64,000 nt of DNA from the NCBI RefSeq assembly GCF_020085105.1, contig NC_058046.1:14039175-14103174 (forward strand), in the 5' to 3' direction. The DNA comes from Siniperca chuatsi (Eukaryota; Chordata; Actinopteri; Centrarchiformes; Sinipercidae). The notes under the pieces were generated by a model, which was not told where the DNA came from, did no database searches, and was given only the letters and a program-made list of their open reading frames with translations. Shown piece by piece: positions 1-12,400 of the stretch. Position 1 is the first letter of the stretch; each line of letters opens with the position of its first letter. Both the position numbers and the translations under genes were made by a program.

Positions 1-34
1 TCAGCAGTGCCAACATTGATATCGACATTATCAG

Positions 35-970
35 GAGGAGCAGGAGGAGAACCAGGCAGCCCAGAAGAAAGCAGTCAGGAGAGGTGAATCTGTGGAAAAG
101 GCCAACGTGAGTTCCCCTTCCTGAAAGTGCTCTCCTCTGGCCAAACTACTTTCCTTTTTCTTGCATATCTCTTTGTAATCAAATGTGAACCCCTTGAAGC
201 TTGACGTAACACACCTTCCTTCTGGTCTTTACTGCATGATCTCTCTTTTCTCTGTGATCATTTACAGAAGTCAGACATCTGTATGTTCTGTAGTTGTTCG
301 CTCAGCAACACATGCCAACACATTATGAATAACTTGTGGCTGTCTAATGCTTATTGTACGCGTTATTTGTTTTCTTTTTCTTTTTTTCTAGGAGGCGGCT
401 TCTCTCATCTCTCAGCGTGCTTTAAACCCCAGAGAGATGTTCAAGCAGAGGGAGAGGGGAATAACTCCCAGTGACTCAGACGTCCCCTCTGCTGCCCCTG
501 CTAGCCCCCAGCCAGGTATCACCCCTGCATACACGTGACCTCTCCATATAAATCTGTTTGCTTTGAATGTCACTGCCCCTCCTGCATTACTGCAAGGTTC
601 TCTTAGCTCTCTCTCAGGTAGCGGGAGGTACAAACTGGTGATTTTTCTAGAGGAGATTGTCTCCCAGCGCTGTCTTTTTCAGAGCTTTAACTTTCCATCA
701 GACTGTCTAGTAGTCTCATAGTCATATTTAACACTATGTCTCCATCATGGTGTCACCTCTTCTTCTGCTCAACCTGTCTGCACTTTGTTTTCTCTCTCGT
801 CAATTTTTGCCATGTTTTGGGGATTCCATGTGTGTCTCTGCTCAGGGCGTCTGCAAAGCCCTTTTCTGTCTAAGCCAATGTATGAAAGTGAGCGAGCCAG
901 CTCACCTCAGCGCCAAGCTTCTCCTGTGCCAGCAGGCTCCGCCTCTCCTGTCCGTGCCACAGGTGTGAGC

Positions 971-1010
<40 letters not shown>

Positions 1011-2718
1011 GTACATGCACAAAGAATGCATACACAACTTATTGGGTGACAGTCTCATACTTAACTAAAAGCTGCATGCTTCATTTCTCATTGTTGTTTC
1101 TGTGTGTCATCATATTCCTTTATAATCATGGATTTCATCACGAGTCATGCTTCCATTCAGTGTTCTTCCTGTTTCTTAAGAAACTTCAAGATTATTGTTT
1201 TGTTACTCCACAAGTGAAACGTGCCAAGAATGCCTTTATGTCTGAGACTGGTGGTGGTTTTCAGCCTGTGTGGACTAGTGAATGTGTTCCTCTGTGTACA
1301 TGCATGCCTGTGCTTGTGTTTTGGGTGATAAGAGCCTGATGTGGATGATGGACAGTCCAGGTGTGAGTATGATGAGCAGGAGGCAACCCCCCAGGAGCAA
1401 TTTAAAGGTGGGGCCCATTTCACACAACAACAGTGTTACCCCTTTGTACATCAGCTTCCCAACCCTTCCATCTGCTTTTTATAAAAATGCTGTTGTAATT
1501 TGTTTTAAGCACATATTGTTCCCTCTAGCCGAACTGTGCTGTCAGGATCAGCTGCTGCCACCTGCTGGTAGATAGGCAGATCAGACACAATCATACTGAT
1601 AGGAATCTCTCTTTTCAGAGGAGGCACTGGCTGCTAACTCCTACGTCCAAGAAACGGCTTATGAAGAGCCCGCTCAGGTAGTTGTTTACTTACCTTTAGC
1701 AGGAAATGCTGACTATTTTCTTCCATCATATAAATAATTCTGAAACACAACGTAACTTTATTCCACACCCAGGTGGAGGAGAATAACTCCTATGAGGTGA
1801 CTGCTGGGGATACCTCAGACAGAGGCGTCTGTGCCAGAGCATTATATGACTACCAGGCTGGTGAGGTTTTTATTTTTTTATGTTTTATTTTTATTTTTTT
1901 ATCACTACACCGTAACAACAAATGGACTGACATGTAGTCAGCCAAATAACTTACACGGGTATTAAAGAGCAACTTAACACCTTGTTTTATCTTGGACATG
2001 CCCCCTTCACAAAAAAAAATGCATTCAAACCCAGACTCACAACCCACACATCTGCCTCATTTACAGTGGCTGGTAAAGGTTTGGCCGTTTTTTTTTTTTT
2101 TTTTTAACCGAGCGACAGGGAAAGCAGTGACTGTGAAGCAAGGCTTCAGCAGATGCAATGGAGAGTGACATAAAAGAGAATGTGAATGAGTGGTAGGGAG
2201 GATTAACATTTGCCCCAACACTGTAACACTAATCAACACTATAAAGTAGTAGAAGTAATAGTATTTACTACTATAGATCTTTCACAGATTTAGGGGATAG
2301 AATAGCTTTATTTTCAATGGAAAAAGGCAAATAACTTTTGTTACAATAAACATTATAGACTGGGACCAAAATCAAACTATAGTGTAATCAAGAAGTGACT
2401 GCACATATATTCTCGTTAACTCAAAAAAGTATATTTACTGTAATGGTACTCTTTAATTAGTTGCTATTATAGTTTAATGAACTTTTGCTGAAGTAGGCGT
2501 TAGGCATTGAGAAAATGTTTGAAAATGTACATCATACAGTAACTTTGCTGATATTCATGAGACGCTGCTCTTCTCTTTCAGCTGACGACACAGAGATCTC
2601 ATTTGATCCCGACGATATCATCACCGGGATCGAGATGATAGATGACGGCTGGTGGCGAGGCTTCAGCCCAGACGGCCATTTTGGAATGTTCCCAGCCAAT
2701 TACGTGGAGCTTATCTAG
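35..2718 (+). CDS. dbnl: Drebrin-like protein, 3' part (six terminal exons, SH3 domain)
   Basis: This is an actin-binding adaptor (Abp1/HIP-55 family) that links F-actin to endocytosis and receptor signalling at the cell cortex. Six exons join in consistent phase: 35-106, 392-515, 846-962, 1619-1677, 1773-1860 and 2582-2718 (stop TAG), giving 198 residues against about 430 in the human protein; the N-terminal ADF-H domain lies left of the window. The first two exons encode the charged helical linker, including the family-typical EAASLISQR and [10 protein letters not shown] stretches. A Ser/Pro-rich low-complexity segment follows. The last two exons make a C-terminal SH3 domain with ALYDY, the WW pair in DDGWWRG, and PANYVEL just before the stop. 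The first acceptor (about 34) has a poor pyrimidine tract, so that exon's left edge is the least certain. A teleost a/b duplicate cannot be assigned. Confidence 0.93.
973..1008. repeat. (CA)n microsatellite, about 18 units
   Basis: An uninterrupted CA dinucleotide run begins about 10 bases after the 5' splice site of the dbnl exon that ends at 962. It is probably length-polymorphic. Confidence 0.95.
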
Positions 2719-3900
2719 CAGCACCCCAACCCCCAACCCCCACCCCAACCCCCAAATGATCACACTGGCAGCCCCACAGGACCTCTGCAGTAAAACAACA
2801 CACAGCAAAGTCAGTCCTCGCACACAAGTGAGCTGATCAGGCAGAAACAGAGCAAAGGATCCTTCACATCATGGACCAATGAACGGATCGTTATCGTGGG
2901 CCAGAAGCTTTTGAAATCTCTCCTCATTTCAAGGAAGCAATTCCATTAAATTGTTGATGTTGTAAGCAACCAATTGCATAGGTTAGGGCTTTGTGAAGAC
3001 CCATAGGCTGACCAAAATTCCCTCCAACTCCCCTTAAATAATACATCTCTTTACCTATAAATGTGATGCAGTACAATATCAGCCTTTTGTTAAGTCTTAA
3101 ATTCAATTGTTAGCATTATTAGCACTTCTAGTTAGCGTTCCTTACAGTGACTTCAGTTCTATTTCAGGTATAATTTTGTTGTTACTTGTAGCAAATGCTC
3201 CTGTACATTTCAGAAAAATCAAATATTGTGGTACCAACTACAGTATATTTTTTTGCCTTGTTTTTGCCTTTCTTTACCAGCTGACTGAATTTTCCTTTTT
3301 TTAATATGATTGAACTTACATCCTGTGTGAATTTAAAATGTTTTAGTACTGATCTGACTGTGGTTGAAGTGAATATTTCAAAAAAAAAAAAACAGACAAT
3401 GCTTGCTGTGCTCTGGGTGGTCGACATCAGTGGGGAATGCATCAAACGGTTAAATTCCCTTTAACTGTGAGTATTTAAAGGTTGTTTTCATTTCAATTCC
3501 TTTGTCATCCAAACCAGATTATTTCAACATATTTAACTTTTCAGGGACAAGCTGAAGATAAGAAAACATTATTTTTCTTTTTTTGCTGGTCTAGGGTTGA
3601 TTTTGAGTGCAGAACAGATCTCTAGTAAGTAATATGTGGTATTGTGGTGCCATAATGAGGGGCAGTGAATGCAGTGATTGGTGGCATTTTAATTGAACAT
3701 TTGAACAGTTTGACATCTGAATTTATGCAAGTTTACTGTTTTTATCATGCTTGCTGTTTGAAGCTTTTAGGCCAGTCGACAAAAGGAAAAATTAGTTGTT
3801 CATGAATAGAAAAGGGCATCGTGTATCCATTGCATTATTCATGTTTGTTTTTCCAGAGTGTATTGTAATGCACAGACATTCTTCATAATAAAATAAATAC
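2719..3900 (+). other. dbnl: 3' UTR of dbnl with poly(A) signals
   Basis: The stop codon is followed immediately by a C-rich tract (2720-2755) and then about 1.1 kb of AT-rich sequence without a convincing ORF. Overlapping AATAAA hexamers at 3887-3892 and 3892-3897 are followed by a GT-rich stretch (about 3905-3920), the usual layout of a vertebrate cleavage site. The UTR end is inferred from these signals. Confidence 0.6.
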
Positions 3901-4804
3901 ACAAGCTGTGTTGTCATATCTTCTATGCTCAAATTGGCTGAGCATAGCATCGGCTGCATATGTTTCAGAAAAACTTTAAATAACAGAAAACCTTCAGGGA
4001 TTTTCAGAGGTCTAACAGGAACTCAGACGTATACACAGACTCAGTATGTGCTCTACAATCAGTTTCCTGGAATGAGGCAACAGCTGGGGAATTCACCTCT
4101 AATGCATAGGTTTCATTTTCACATGAAAAATCTGATTTTACTTCTCCCACAACCTTCAGTTAAATCTTTGATCGGTGAATGACAAATGATGCGACCTGCA
4201 AATTTAAATTTAAGAAATGGCTGTTTGTCAAAAAGAGGATTTCCAATATATATATTTTTTAAACTCAGTTCACCTCCATTATCATCACGTTACTTGTTTT
4301 GCCCATTTCACATATATTGTTTTTTATGTTCACCTCTACAAATGTATTTACATATTTTATATCCATATACTCACATGTCAGGCAGGTCATCAGAGGTGTT
4401 AAGCTTCATTTAAGAAATTGCAAATTTATTATTATTGTGAATATCACTCTTCTGCTGAATATTGCTCAAGAAGAAACAAACTTTGACATTTTAGGTTTCT
4501 AATAGTGTTTTATTAAAGTCCTCTTGCAATAAAATGTAATCTTATTAATAGTTAATATTAATGCTCTTGTTCCATTAAATACTTTCCAAATATTCAGTTT
4601 CAGCCTGTATCAAATTTGAATGGAAACTGTCTTTAACTGTAATATTAGCTTGTCACTAAATGAATCAACCTGTTATCTAGACTTTTCCAGATAGATATTA
4701 TCCAGTTTCAGGACAATTTACTCTTACACCTACACCTTCTCGAAACTATACTAAGATAAAGATATCAACTCCACTCTTTACACCCCTTTATTCTATACTA
4801 AAGG

Positions 4805-5331
4805 TGACTTTGACTTTGGAGATATTCTTTATTGTCATGCTGCTCCATCAGCAGTTAAAACCTGTGTATCACAGTGCATTATGTTTTATCACAAATGACA
4901 AATTTCATGTTATTCATCTATAAAGCTCTACTGTTGAAGCTTCCAAACTACCTCACATCTCTTCTCTCATTTAAATCTAGTAACTACAGTACACGATCCA
5001 GTAACTACCGAAGCTTAGATATCCCTCATGTACACACCAATGTTGGCATTGCTGGTTTCAGGTACTATGCACCTTTTAAATGGAATGAACTGCAAACTGC
5101 CCTCAAACTACATTCTTACATTCCCCTTGGAGATTTTAAAGCTCTAAAGCTTATCTAAAGTTTTCGGTGATTCTTGTAACTATTTTAATTAATTACCTTG
5201 TTTATTGTGTAGTTGTGTTGATTCTGTCTTTGTTTGTGTTCTGTTGAATGTTCTTGTTCGCAGGTCTCTTGGAAAAGAGATCTTAATCTCAATGAGACTG
5301 CCTGATTAAATAAAGATTAAATAAATTTAAA
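4805..5331 (+). mobile_element. L2-like non-LTR retrotransposon (LINE), 5'-truncated 3' end
   Basis: An open frame at 4874-5158 ends with a decayed version of the C-terminal segment common to fish L2-type LINE reverse transcriptase proteins: IYKALLLKLPNYLTSLL, then a Ser/Arg-rich stretch, then FRYYAPFKWNELQ and a terminal DFKAL motif. The DNA after it matches the familiar 3' UTR end of these elements, with a pair of complementary GAGATC/AATCTCAATGAGA-type segments (about 5275-5298) and a tail of ATTAAATAAAGATTAAATAAA type at 5305-5325. The 5' portion (endonuclease and most of the RT) is missing, as expected from truncated reverse transcription. The clade (L2 versus a relative such as Rex1) is inferred from the peptide pattern. 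Confidence 0.75.
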
Positions 5332-8300
5332 AAATTCTGGAAAACCTCATTCTGTAACAGCTAATGACAGTTTCTCACCATGACTGGAATCTTTATGTGC
5401 CAGTTAGCACATTGTTTGCAGATTGTTCCCAGGATAGTGACTCACCTCAGACAGGAAATCTTTTCTGTTTGGATTCACAATATTTTCTCTACACGTTCTC
5501 ATTTACATTGTGCTGCCCTCACCTCAACCTCGTATGTTTATGTCAGTGAAAGTCTGAAATGAATAGCTGGGGATTTTCTCAGTCTTACAACCCATGTTTT
5601 TGCTCATCGTCTCCACATTTGTTGTCAGCTGCATGAGCTAGAAAAGCTCACAAGAGTTCTGCAAAACATAGTCACAATTAAATGGAATTAAAATGACTTT
5701 CCTATACAGCCTCATGTGTGACATGAACTATGAATATGTTATGTTAGAGGTTCAAATCTCACCACACACCTAATCTCTGCAAGTTATTCTTTATTTCTGC
5801 ATTTCTCTTGCCTAAGTAAGTCTCAGATATCTGATCTAGATCAAATGTTTTATTTCTCCACTAAATGATCACAGGTAAACTAAGTGTCACTTCCATATCT
5901 GTTTTAAGATCTAATTTCTGTCTGAGTCAATTTGTTCATGTCGGAGCTGTGTGAACATGAGCACTTTAATATCACATTTCTTCCACTTTTTGCAGAGAGC
6001 CTTGTTGATCATCTCGACAATCACAATTTCTCAAAAAGCAAAACAAAAACTTGTTTTGTATCTATCAAACAAAAAAAATCCCTTTGAGATTTGGACAGTT
6101 TGTAGATATTTGGTTATTTTGACATTTAAATGTTAATCATTCTGAAATGTCATACTCTATCCGCAACAGATAGAGGAAAAGGGCATCCCCCTTTTAAACT
6201 GATCAAAAACATGCGGAGGAAATGTGGATATGTGTCGAGTGCAGCTTCATCACTTGTCAAGGGTTTTATTACGAGATCTGTGTGATTGTAGTGTGGGACA
6301 GCCAAAGGGAAATGGAGGGAAAATACAGTCAGTTTTAAATGTGACCTCATGAGAAAATATCAGAAAATTGTTTAAAAAATGCCAGAGCAACTGTCTTCTT
6401 AAATCCATACATTATGCAAATAGCAACTTGACCCTGATGCTTTCCAAGCTCACTGACATGTGGCCATAAGGAACATTAAATCTTAAGACAACTCCCTCTG
6501 ACTCATAACTGGTAGTAGAGAAATAGATGACCGTTTTTTTTACTCATCGCTAGTGGAAAAAGCTGCTTCTGCATTGTCCTGGCATTTTAATTTTAACCAA
6601 TATCTTTCAGGCACTGGCCAGTAGAAACCATTTTACAGAAGTGGTGCATCACCTCTTCCTTAAAATGTAAAGTCTCCAGCTAACAGCCAGCCAGTCTCAA
6701 AACTTTAATTTACTTACATCTGAGCTTATAGAGAATGCCTTTACTCAGCTATTAGCTGTTATGAGTCAAAAGTACATGCTTATGTGACTCCAGTTTAAAG
6801 CGCTTTTTACACTAAACAATGCCATTTCAGCAGCAAATCTGTTCTATTTTGGTCCTTTTAGGTTAGCGCAGCAGCAATTTTATTTACTACGTCACATTTG
6901 GGTCAGGATTGATTTGATTTCAAATGACATGATGCACTCAAAAAGCAACATTTTGTATAACCCCCCCCCCCCCCGAAATTCTTGTCTTTGCTGACCTCCA
7001 GTGCTTTAACTTCTCACCTTGCTGCAGTGATGTACAGGTGTACTCCAGGACCCTGTGACATCACTGTTGGCTGTGGTTACAGGTGCAACAGGCTTGAAAC
7101 TTTCAACCAGAGAGGACAACAAAACACTTTTCAACCTGGTTATAAGTTATTCTTTAAACTTAAATAGTTACATCACCATCAAATAAAACTGCTTTTATTA
7201 CCATAACCGATCTTGATTCTGCAATAATAATATTTCAACAATTTAAAATTAATTTAAAATTAACAAAACTGTATCATTCAATTCTGAATCACCTTATCTG
7301 ATTGATTGTGTAATAAACGGTTTATTAGTCACCTCCAATAAATGCTTACTCAAGCACTGATGTAAACTGACAGTAAGTCGTTAAATTACATTCCTAAAAT
7401 ACATTGTTTAAATAATTTAGACATCTCGGAAATGTTATTCCAACATTTTGACACATTTGCAGCTTTATTTGGTCTTCAGTTGAATGTTTCTTTCACTTCC
7501 CCAAACACAGCAATTTTGGTGAATTTGAGTCCAGTCTGTACACTGAAGGTGACCAGGCTTTGGTTAATGTATCACTATACCAACACACATAGTTAAATTA
7601 TTATAACATGGGAAGTTTATCCAAGAAATAGATTTTTCTTGAATACATTTTTCTCATGTACACAATAATTTGTGATACAAAAACAGCAATGACATTACAG
7701 TTCCATGTGTTGCTAACAACATTATAAACATAAGACACCAACTTAATTTTCCTCATGTTTATTTATCTGGAAATAAATAATAAACGACATAGTTGGACTA
7801 TTAAACTGGAGTATCCAAAGTTTGATCCATGCTTAAACAAACAATTGAAACACAGCTGTTGTTTTTTGCATGAAACTCAGGTGATGAAACAGAGAACAGA
7901 CATTATGAGATTTGAGTAACAAAAAAAAAACTCAGTTTCCCAGACTCATTTGCTGCTGAGCGATGAGTCAACCAATGAAACTGCTCTGTGGAGACACCTT
8001 CCTATTTCGTGGTGTGAAGTTGAAGAGGGCGCCGCATGAATTACTGTCACAAAACACAAGCCAACAACAACTCAAGCCAGAGACTAGAAGACAATTCTGG
8101 AAATGGGTGAGAATTACTTTTATCTTTATTGAAGCCAGATACCATTCATATTTACTGTGTGATGTATTTACTACAACAGGTTAAATACTGTATAGTTTAG
8201 TTATATTGAAATTGCTAAATACTAACACTTTACCGTGTTTATACAATATATGAAAAACTGTACTACATCTGCTTTTGCAAAAGTAAATTCAGGTACAGTA

Positions 8301-8913
8301 CATTAATTTGTGAAAGAAACTAGCTATTTTGATTTAGAAAACCATAATGCCTCAGGAATTTATTATCAACCTCAATCGTAAGCAAGTGCCCAAATGAATC
8401 TATCACAGTATTTCGACTGAGATCAATATCTGGCAGAAAACAAAACACCATGGCTTATGCGTTTGTGTGTACACATGGAAACAGTAACAGTGCATGTTCG
8501 AAAGTGCTTGAGAAATAATACTATATATCAAAATATTTCTTCAACAAATGAAATGGAGAAGTTAGAGGCTACTGAAAGCAGAATTAAAGGTTCAAGCCAC
8601 AGCACAGGAAGCAAGTGATCTCAAAAGAGAAGCATATTGGTTTTGCGCACAAATGATATCACTTTGGGTGGAGGGCTATGAGGTTTTGAGCTGGCAATTT
8701 GTGAAGAATGACATGTTATTCTCAGAATTACATTTCATTCCCGGGGCTTGTGATTTTTAATACTCGTGTTTATTTTCCTCATAAAATGCATGAATGTGGT
8801 CCTGCATGCTGAGGCATGCATGAGAAAAGCAAACGCAAACCCAATAAAAGCTGTAAGACGTGAGAATAAAATGTACGGTATTTCTCAGTATCTCATATTC
8901 CACCACCAACTGT

Positions 8914-8975
8914 AATCAGAATCAGAATCAGAATCAGAAATACTTTATTGATCCCTGAGGGGAAACTCTTTTGCT
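8914..8975 (-). repeat. Non-LTR/SINE-like 3' tail with TCAGAA hexamer repeats
   Basis: Four tandem copies of a TCAGAA unit run into AATACTTTATTGATCCCTGAGGGG. Read on the minus strand this is a terminal hairpin-like CCTCAGGGATCAATAAAGTATT followed by TTCTGA repeats, the common 3' end of fish retroposons. Only the tail is recognisable, so this is a short truncated insertion. Confidence 0.65.
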
Positions 8976-9464
8976 ACAGCATAATATTATGTGCAGTTTT
9001 TTAAAATCAAGTTCCTTTGTGTTTGCCTAAATACAGGGAATAGTAGGAAGTTATGCTTTACATACAGTACATTGCAGTTTATTGCTTGAGATGGTCTTCC
9101 TGTTGCAAAATACTGTAATTTGTATTACAGTATCATCCAGTGCATCATACAAGCGGTTTTGTTCATGAGCAGGAAGTGGTTTTGCAACCTGTGGTTTTAT
9201 ATCAGACTCTGTTGACAATATGTTCTACAGATTTAAAAAAAAAAAGATGGATTATCTCACCGTTGCACATATTACAAAAACTACTCCATTCCCAGCAGCG
9301 ATGACGATCAGTTTCATGAGAGATGTTTTAATCTAGTCTAATCTAAAGCCTTTACCAATGTTTCTTTTAATGAAGAAGTGCCTGGTTCCTTGACTGTCGT
9401 TCTTTGAATTCAAATTCACACTGTTCTTAAAATGGTAATTGTCTTGTCCCTTGCTGTGTGTGTC

Positions 9465-12400
9465 ATGTCACTGTTTGAAGCTCAAGAGGACCAGAGTGAG
9501 ACGTCACGACAAACAGCAGGCAGTGATGGAGAGAAGGGGACAGAAAACCAGGTACTGACCTCAGTCACTGCTGATAAAATGTCGTTGGCCTTCTGGCAGC
9601 AGTATGGGCAATTTCCATCAGTTACAGTTAATCAGTAACTACAGACATGACTACTCAGAGTGAGTTATGTGTTGTGTTTTCATTTCCCTTTTTTAGTGAA
9701 TTTGAGATAGTGGCAAATTTCTGAAGTGCTGATTGTGTGCGACTTTATTCTCAGTGGCTGAATGTGAAATGAGTAAAAAGGAATAAGTGTTTCTGCTTCG
9801 TATCCTGAGAGGGCTACGAAACGCACGCACTTCTCGCCCATAAGACATGCCACAATATTTCATTGCACATACAGAAACTGCAGGAGGTCCTCACCACCAG
9901 TATTCTGGTAACTGAAATGAGAGGTACAATATGAGAAACCCAAATTAGCTCATCAAATTTCCAAAGCTGATGTTAGTTGAAAGCCTGGTGGTTTCTGCGG
10001 TGACTTCTGGCCTGCCGATTGCATCAATCCAGCATGCCACTGACAAGCATTGCGAGAATCACATATCAACACATTGACATCAACATCACCCACACGGTTT
10101 TCCAAAAAATTTCATCTAGTGGAAATCAACTGAATGTTTCACAATGATATTCACGCTCTGGTGTAGAGTGAGCTCTGCAGCAAAGGGGCTACAGTGTGTG
10201 GCTTAGAGTGCAGACGTTTCCTGTAGGCAACCATTGATGCACACACCTGAAAGTTTTGTGAATCAGATCTGAAAACAATAACTGAAAGTTTAAAGGCCCC
10301 ATCGTGAATACCGGTGAATTTTATGCAAAATCTCAAGTAAAATTTTGCCCATGTTGCACATTTATTAGACTCACAGTTCTCTGGAAATGCTGACAATTCA
10401 ATTTGTGAAATGTGATTTTTAGACATCCAGTTTTTTTTAATATACAGACATAATATCTGCAGTGGGAAAAGCAGGTTATACAGAATAGTGGAAGGTCAGA
10501 GTTGTTGGCTGTTAGCTGGGAACAGCAGTGTGGAGCTGTGACTCAGTTGGGGCTATCTTGGTTAGAGGCCTGCACCTTCACTATTACTCACTCTGGAGGC
10601 CTACTTCTCGGAACCAGGAACCACATAGAGGAACTTGATTCAATATGAAACCACCTCAAGCCGTTTTGTCGCAGGGCTACAATGACTGCCACAGAAATAA
10701 AGCAGCTTCTATGTGTGGTGATTCAGAGTAAAATATTGACATTGTCCATTGTGGTCTCTTTTGACATCCAATCTATTGAAATCGATCGACACAGAGGCGA
10801 TGTGAGATTTCACATGTAAATATCTGCCATGAAATACCGTAATCTATGATTTCACTGCAATAACAGAAGTGAGTATATCAGCATTTGAGCCGGTCTTCAC
10901 ATGGCGCAAATAATATTCTTGCTGTGAAAAACTGACAACTGCCACTTATTTATACCACATACTGTATATTGCCCACATAAAAAAGCTTGTCCTTGTACCA
11001 GACTGATTTTTTTAAAGAGATAACTTATAAGCATGACTCCAAAATCAAACTTTTAAAGCCGTACAACGAGAATATCATCAGGGTGAAAATACAGAAACAA
11101 CATTTTCTCTTCTTAAGTCTTCATTGTTTTATACTTCTCTTCTTGAAATCTCTCCAACTGATTATTTTAATTCTGCATGTCTTCACTGTTTCATTTCACC
11201 TTTCTTGCAAACCACAAATAGCGACATTATCAATTTCTTACACTGGAGTTCTGGGTAGTCTGAGTTGGAACACTGGATACACCTAATTTCTTGGTATCTT
11301 AAAATCCTCTTACTGACACTAGTTTTGCAGTATTACAGTAAACATGCAACCAGATGTTTTTTTTTTAGATATTACAAAGCCTTTATTCAAAGTCTGGCAT
11401 CCCATCAATCATCACATATATATGTTGTTTACTACACTTTATGTATACATTCCTTCTTTTGGCTTATGTTTGTTTTTCAAAGTGAGATTTGTGATACCAG
11501 TGACAGACAACTCTAGACCAAAAACCCCACAAGTCTGCTGCTTTCTCTCCAGACAGGATGTGTAGTGGTTATCTATTGAAAGTAGCGGTAAAACCCTACT
11601 CTCTGATTTTGACGTTTCATTTCAACATTTACGTCCCATGAGATGACTCTGTGTGTCATTTTCCTCATCTATGATAATACCTTCAACTGTAAAACAGGTT
11701 TCCATATCAGTGCAGTGGACCGTGTCACATTTACAGGAGCTACTTGATTTTGATGCAAAACTCATCATTTTCTCTAACGCATCTGTTTTTCTCTACACTA
11801 GGCCTCTCCCTCTGTCATTGAGATTCATGACTCTATGACTGAATGTGAGGAAGAAGCGAGGCCCAATCTAGTGCCAATAGTGGAGAAGGCTTTTGTATCA
11901 AGTCTCCACTCTTTTATGAAGGACAGAGGTACACCCATAGAAAGGATTCCACATCTGGGCTTCAAGCAGAGTGAGTTGACATTCATTAGCGCTGTGCTTA
12001 CTGTTGAGTGAACACAACATTCACATGGAATTTGAATGGAAATAATTAGGTTCTCGTGTGTGTGTGTGTGTTTTTTTCCACTCCTAGTTAATCTTTGGAG
12101 GATCTACAAAGCTGTTGAGAAACTTGGGGGCTATGATTCAGTAAGTACGAGGTCTTTATTCAACTATTGTTCATAGACCTGACTGATGCAAAAGGCCTCA
12201 TTGTTTACTGGTTTCTAAGTGGAAAATAAGATATAGGTCAGATGCTCTAACATGGTGGTTTCTACCTCACCGGAGGACATTTAGGCAGCTGCACTCTCGA
12301 TGTACCTGTGCTCTGTTGTCTTTGATGTTGACATTGTGGGACACGCTCTGAGAGTGCAGCTTATATTTAAATATATGGCACGAGAGCGGGGCTGGGGCTC

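Larger units (their letters stand above)
3901..9400. other. Spacer between dbnl and arid5a
   Basis: No protein-coding exon can be supported apart from a possible upstream arid5a exon near 7963-8106. The spacer holds an L2-like LINE 3' fragment (4805-5331), a 14-base poly-C run at 6961-6974, and a repeat tail with TCAGAA units (8914-8975). The rest is AT-rich sequence in which I see nothing recognisable. Some of it may be arid5a promoter or 5' UTR exons, which cannot be located by eye. Confidence 0.6.

Noticed and set aside
785-1339. 184-codon frame across a dbnl exon and the CA repeat
   Set aside because: Only 846-962 is exon; the rest is intron read-through including translated CA repeat.
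5741-5775. GGTTCAAATCTC resembling a tRNA B box
   Set aside because: No matching acceptor stem or A box at the proper distance.
7963-8184. Possible protein starting MSQPMKLLCGD
   Set aside because: No recognised family, and its phase does not fit the next supportable arid5a acceptor. Kept only as a possible upstream exon in the findings.
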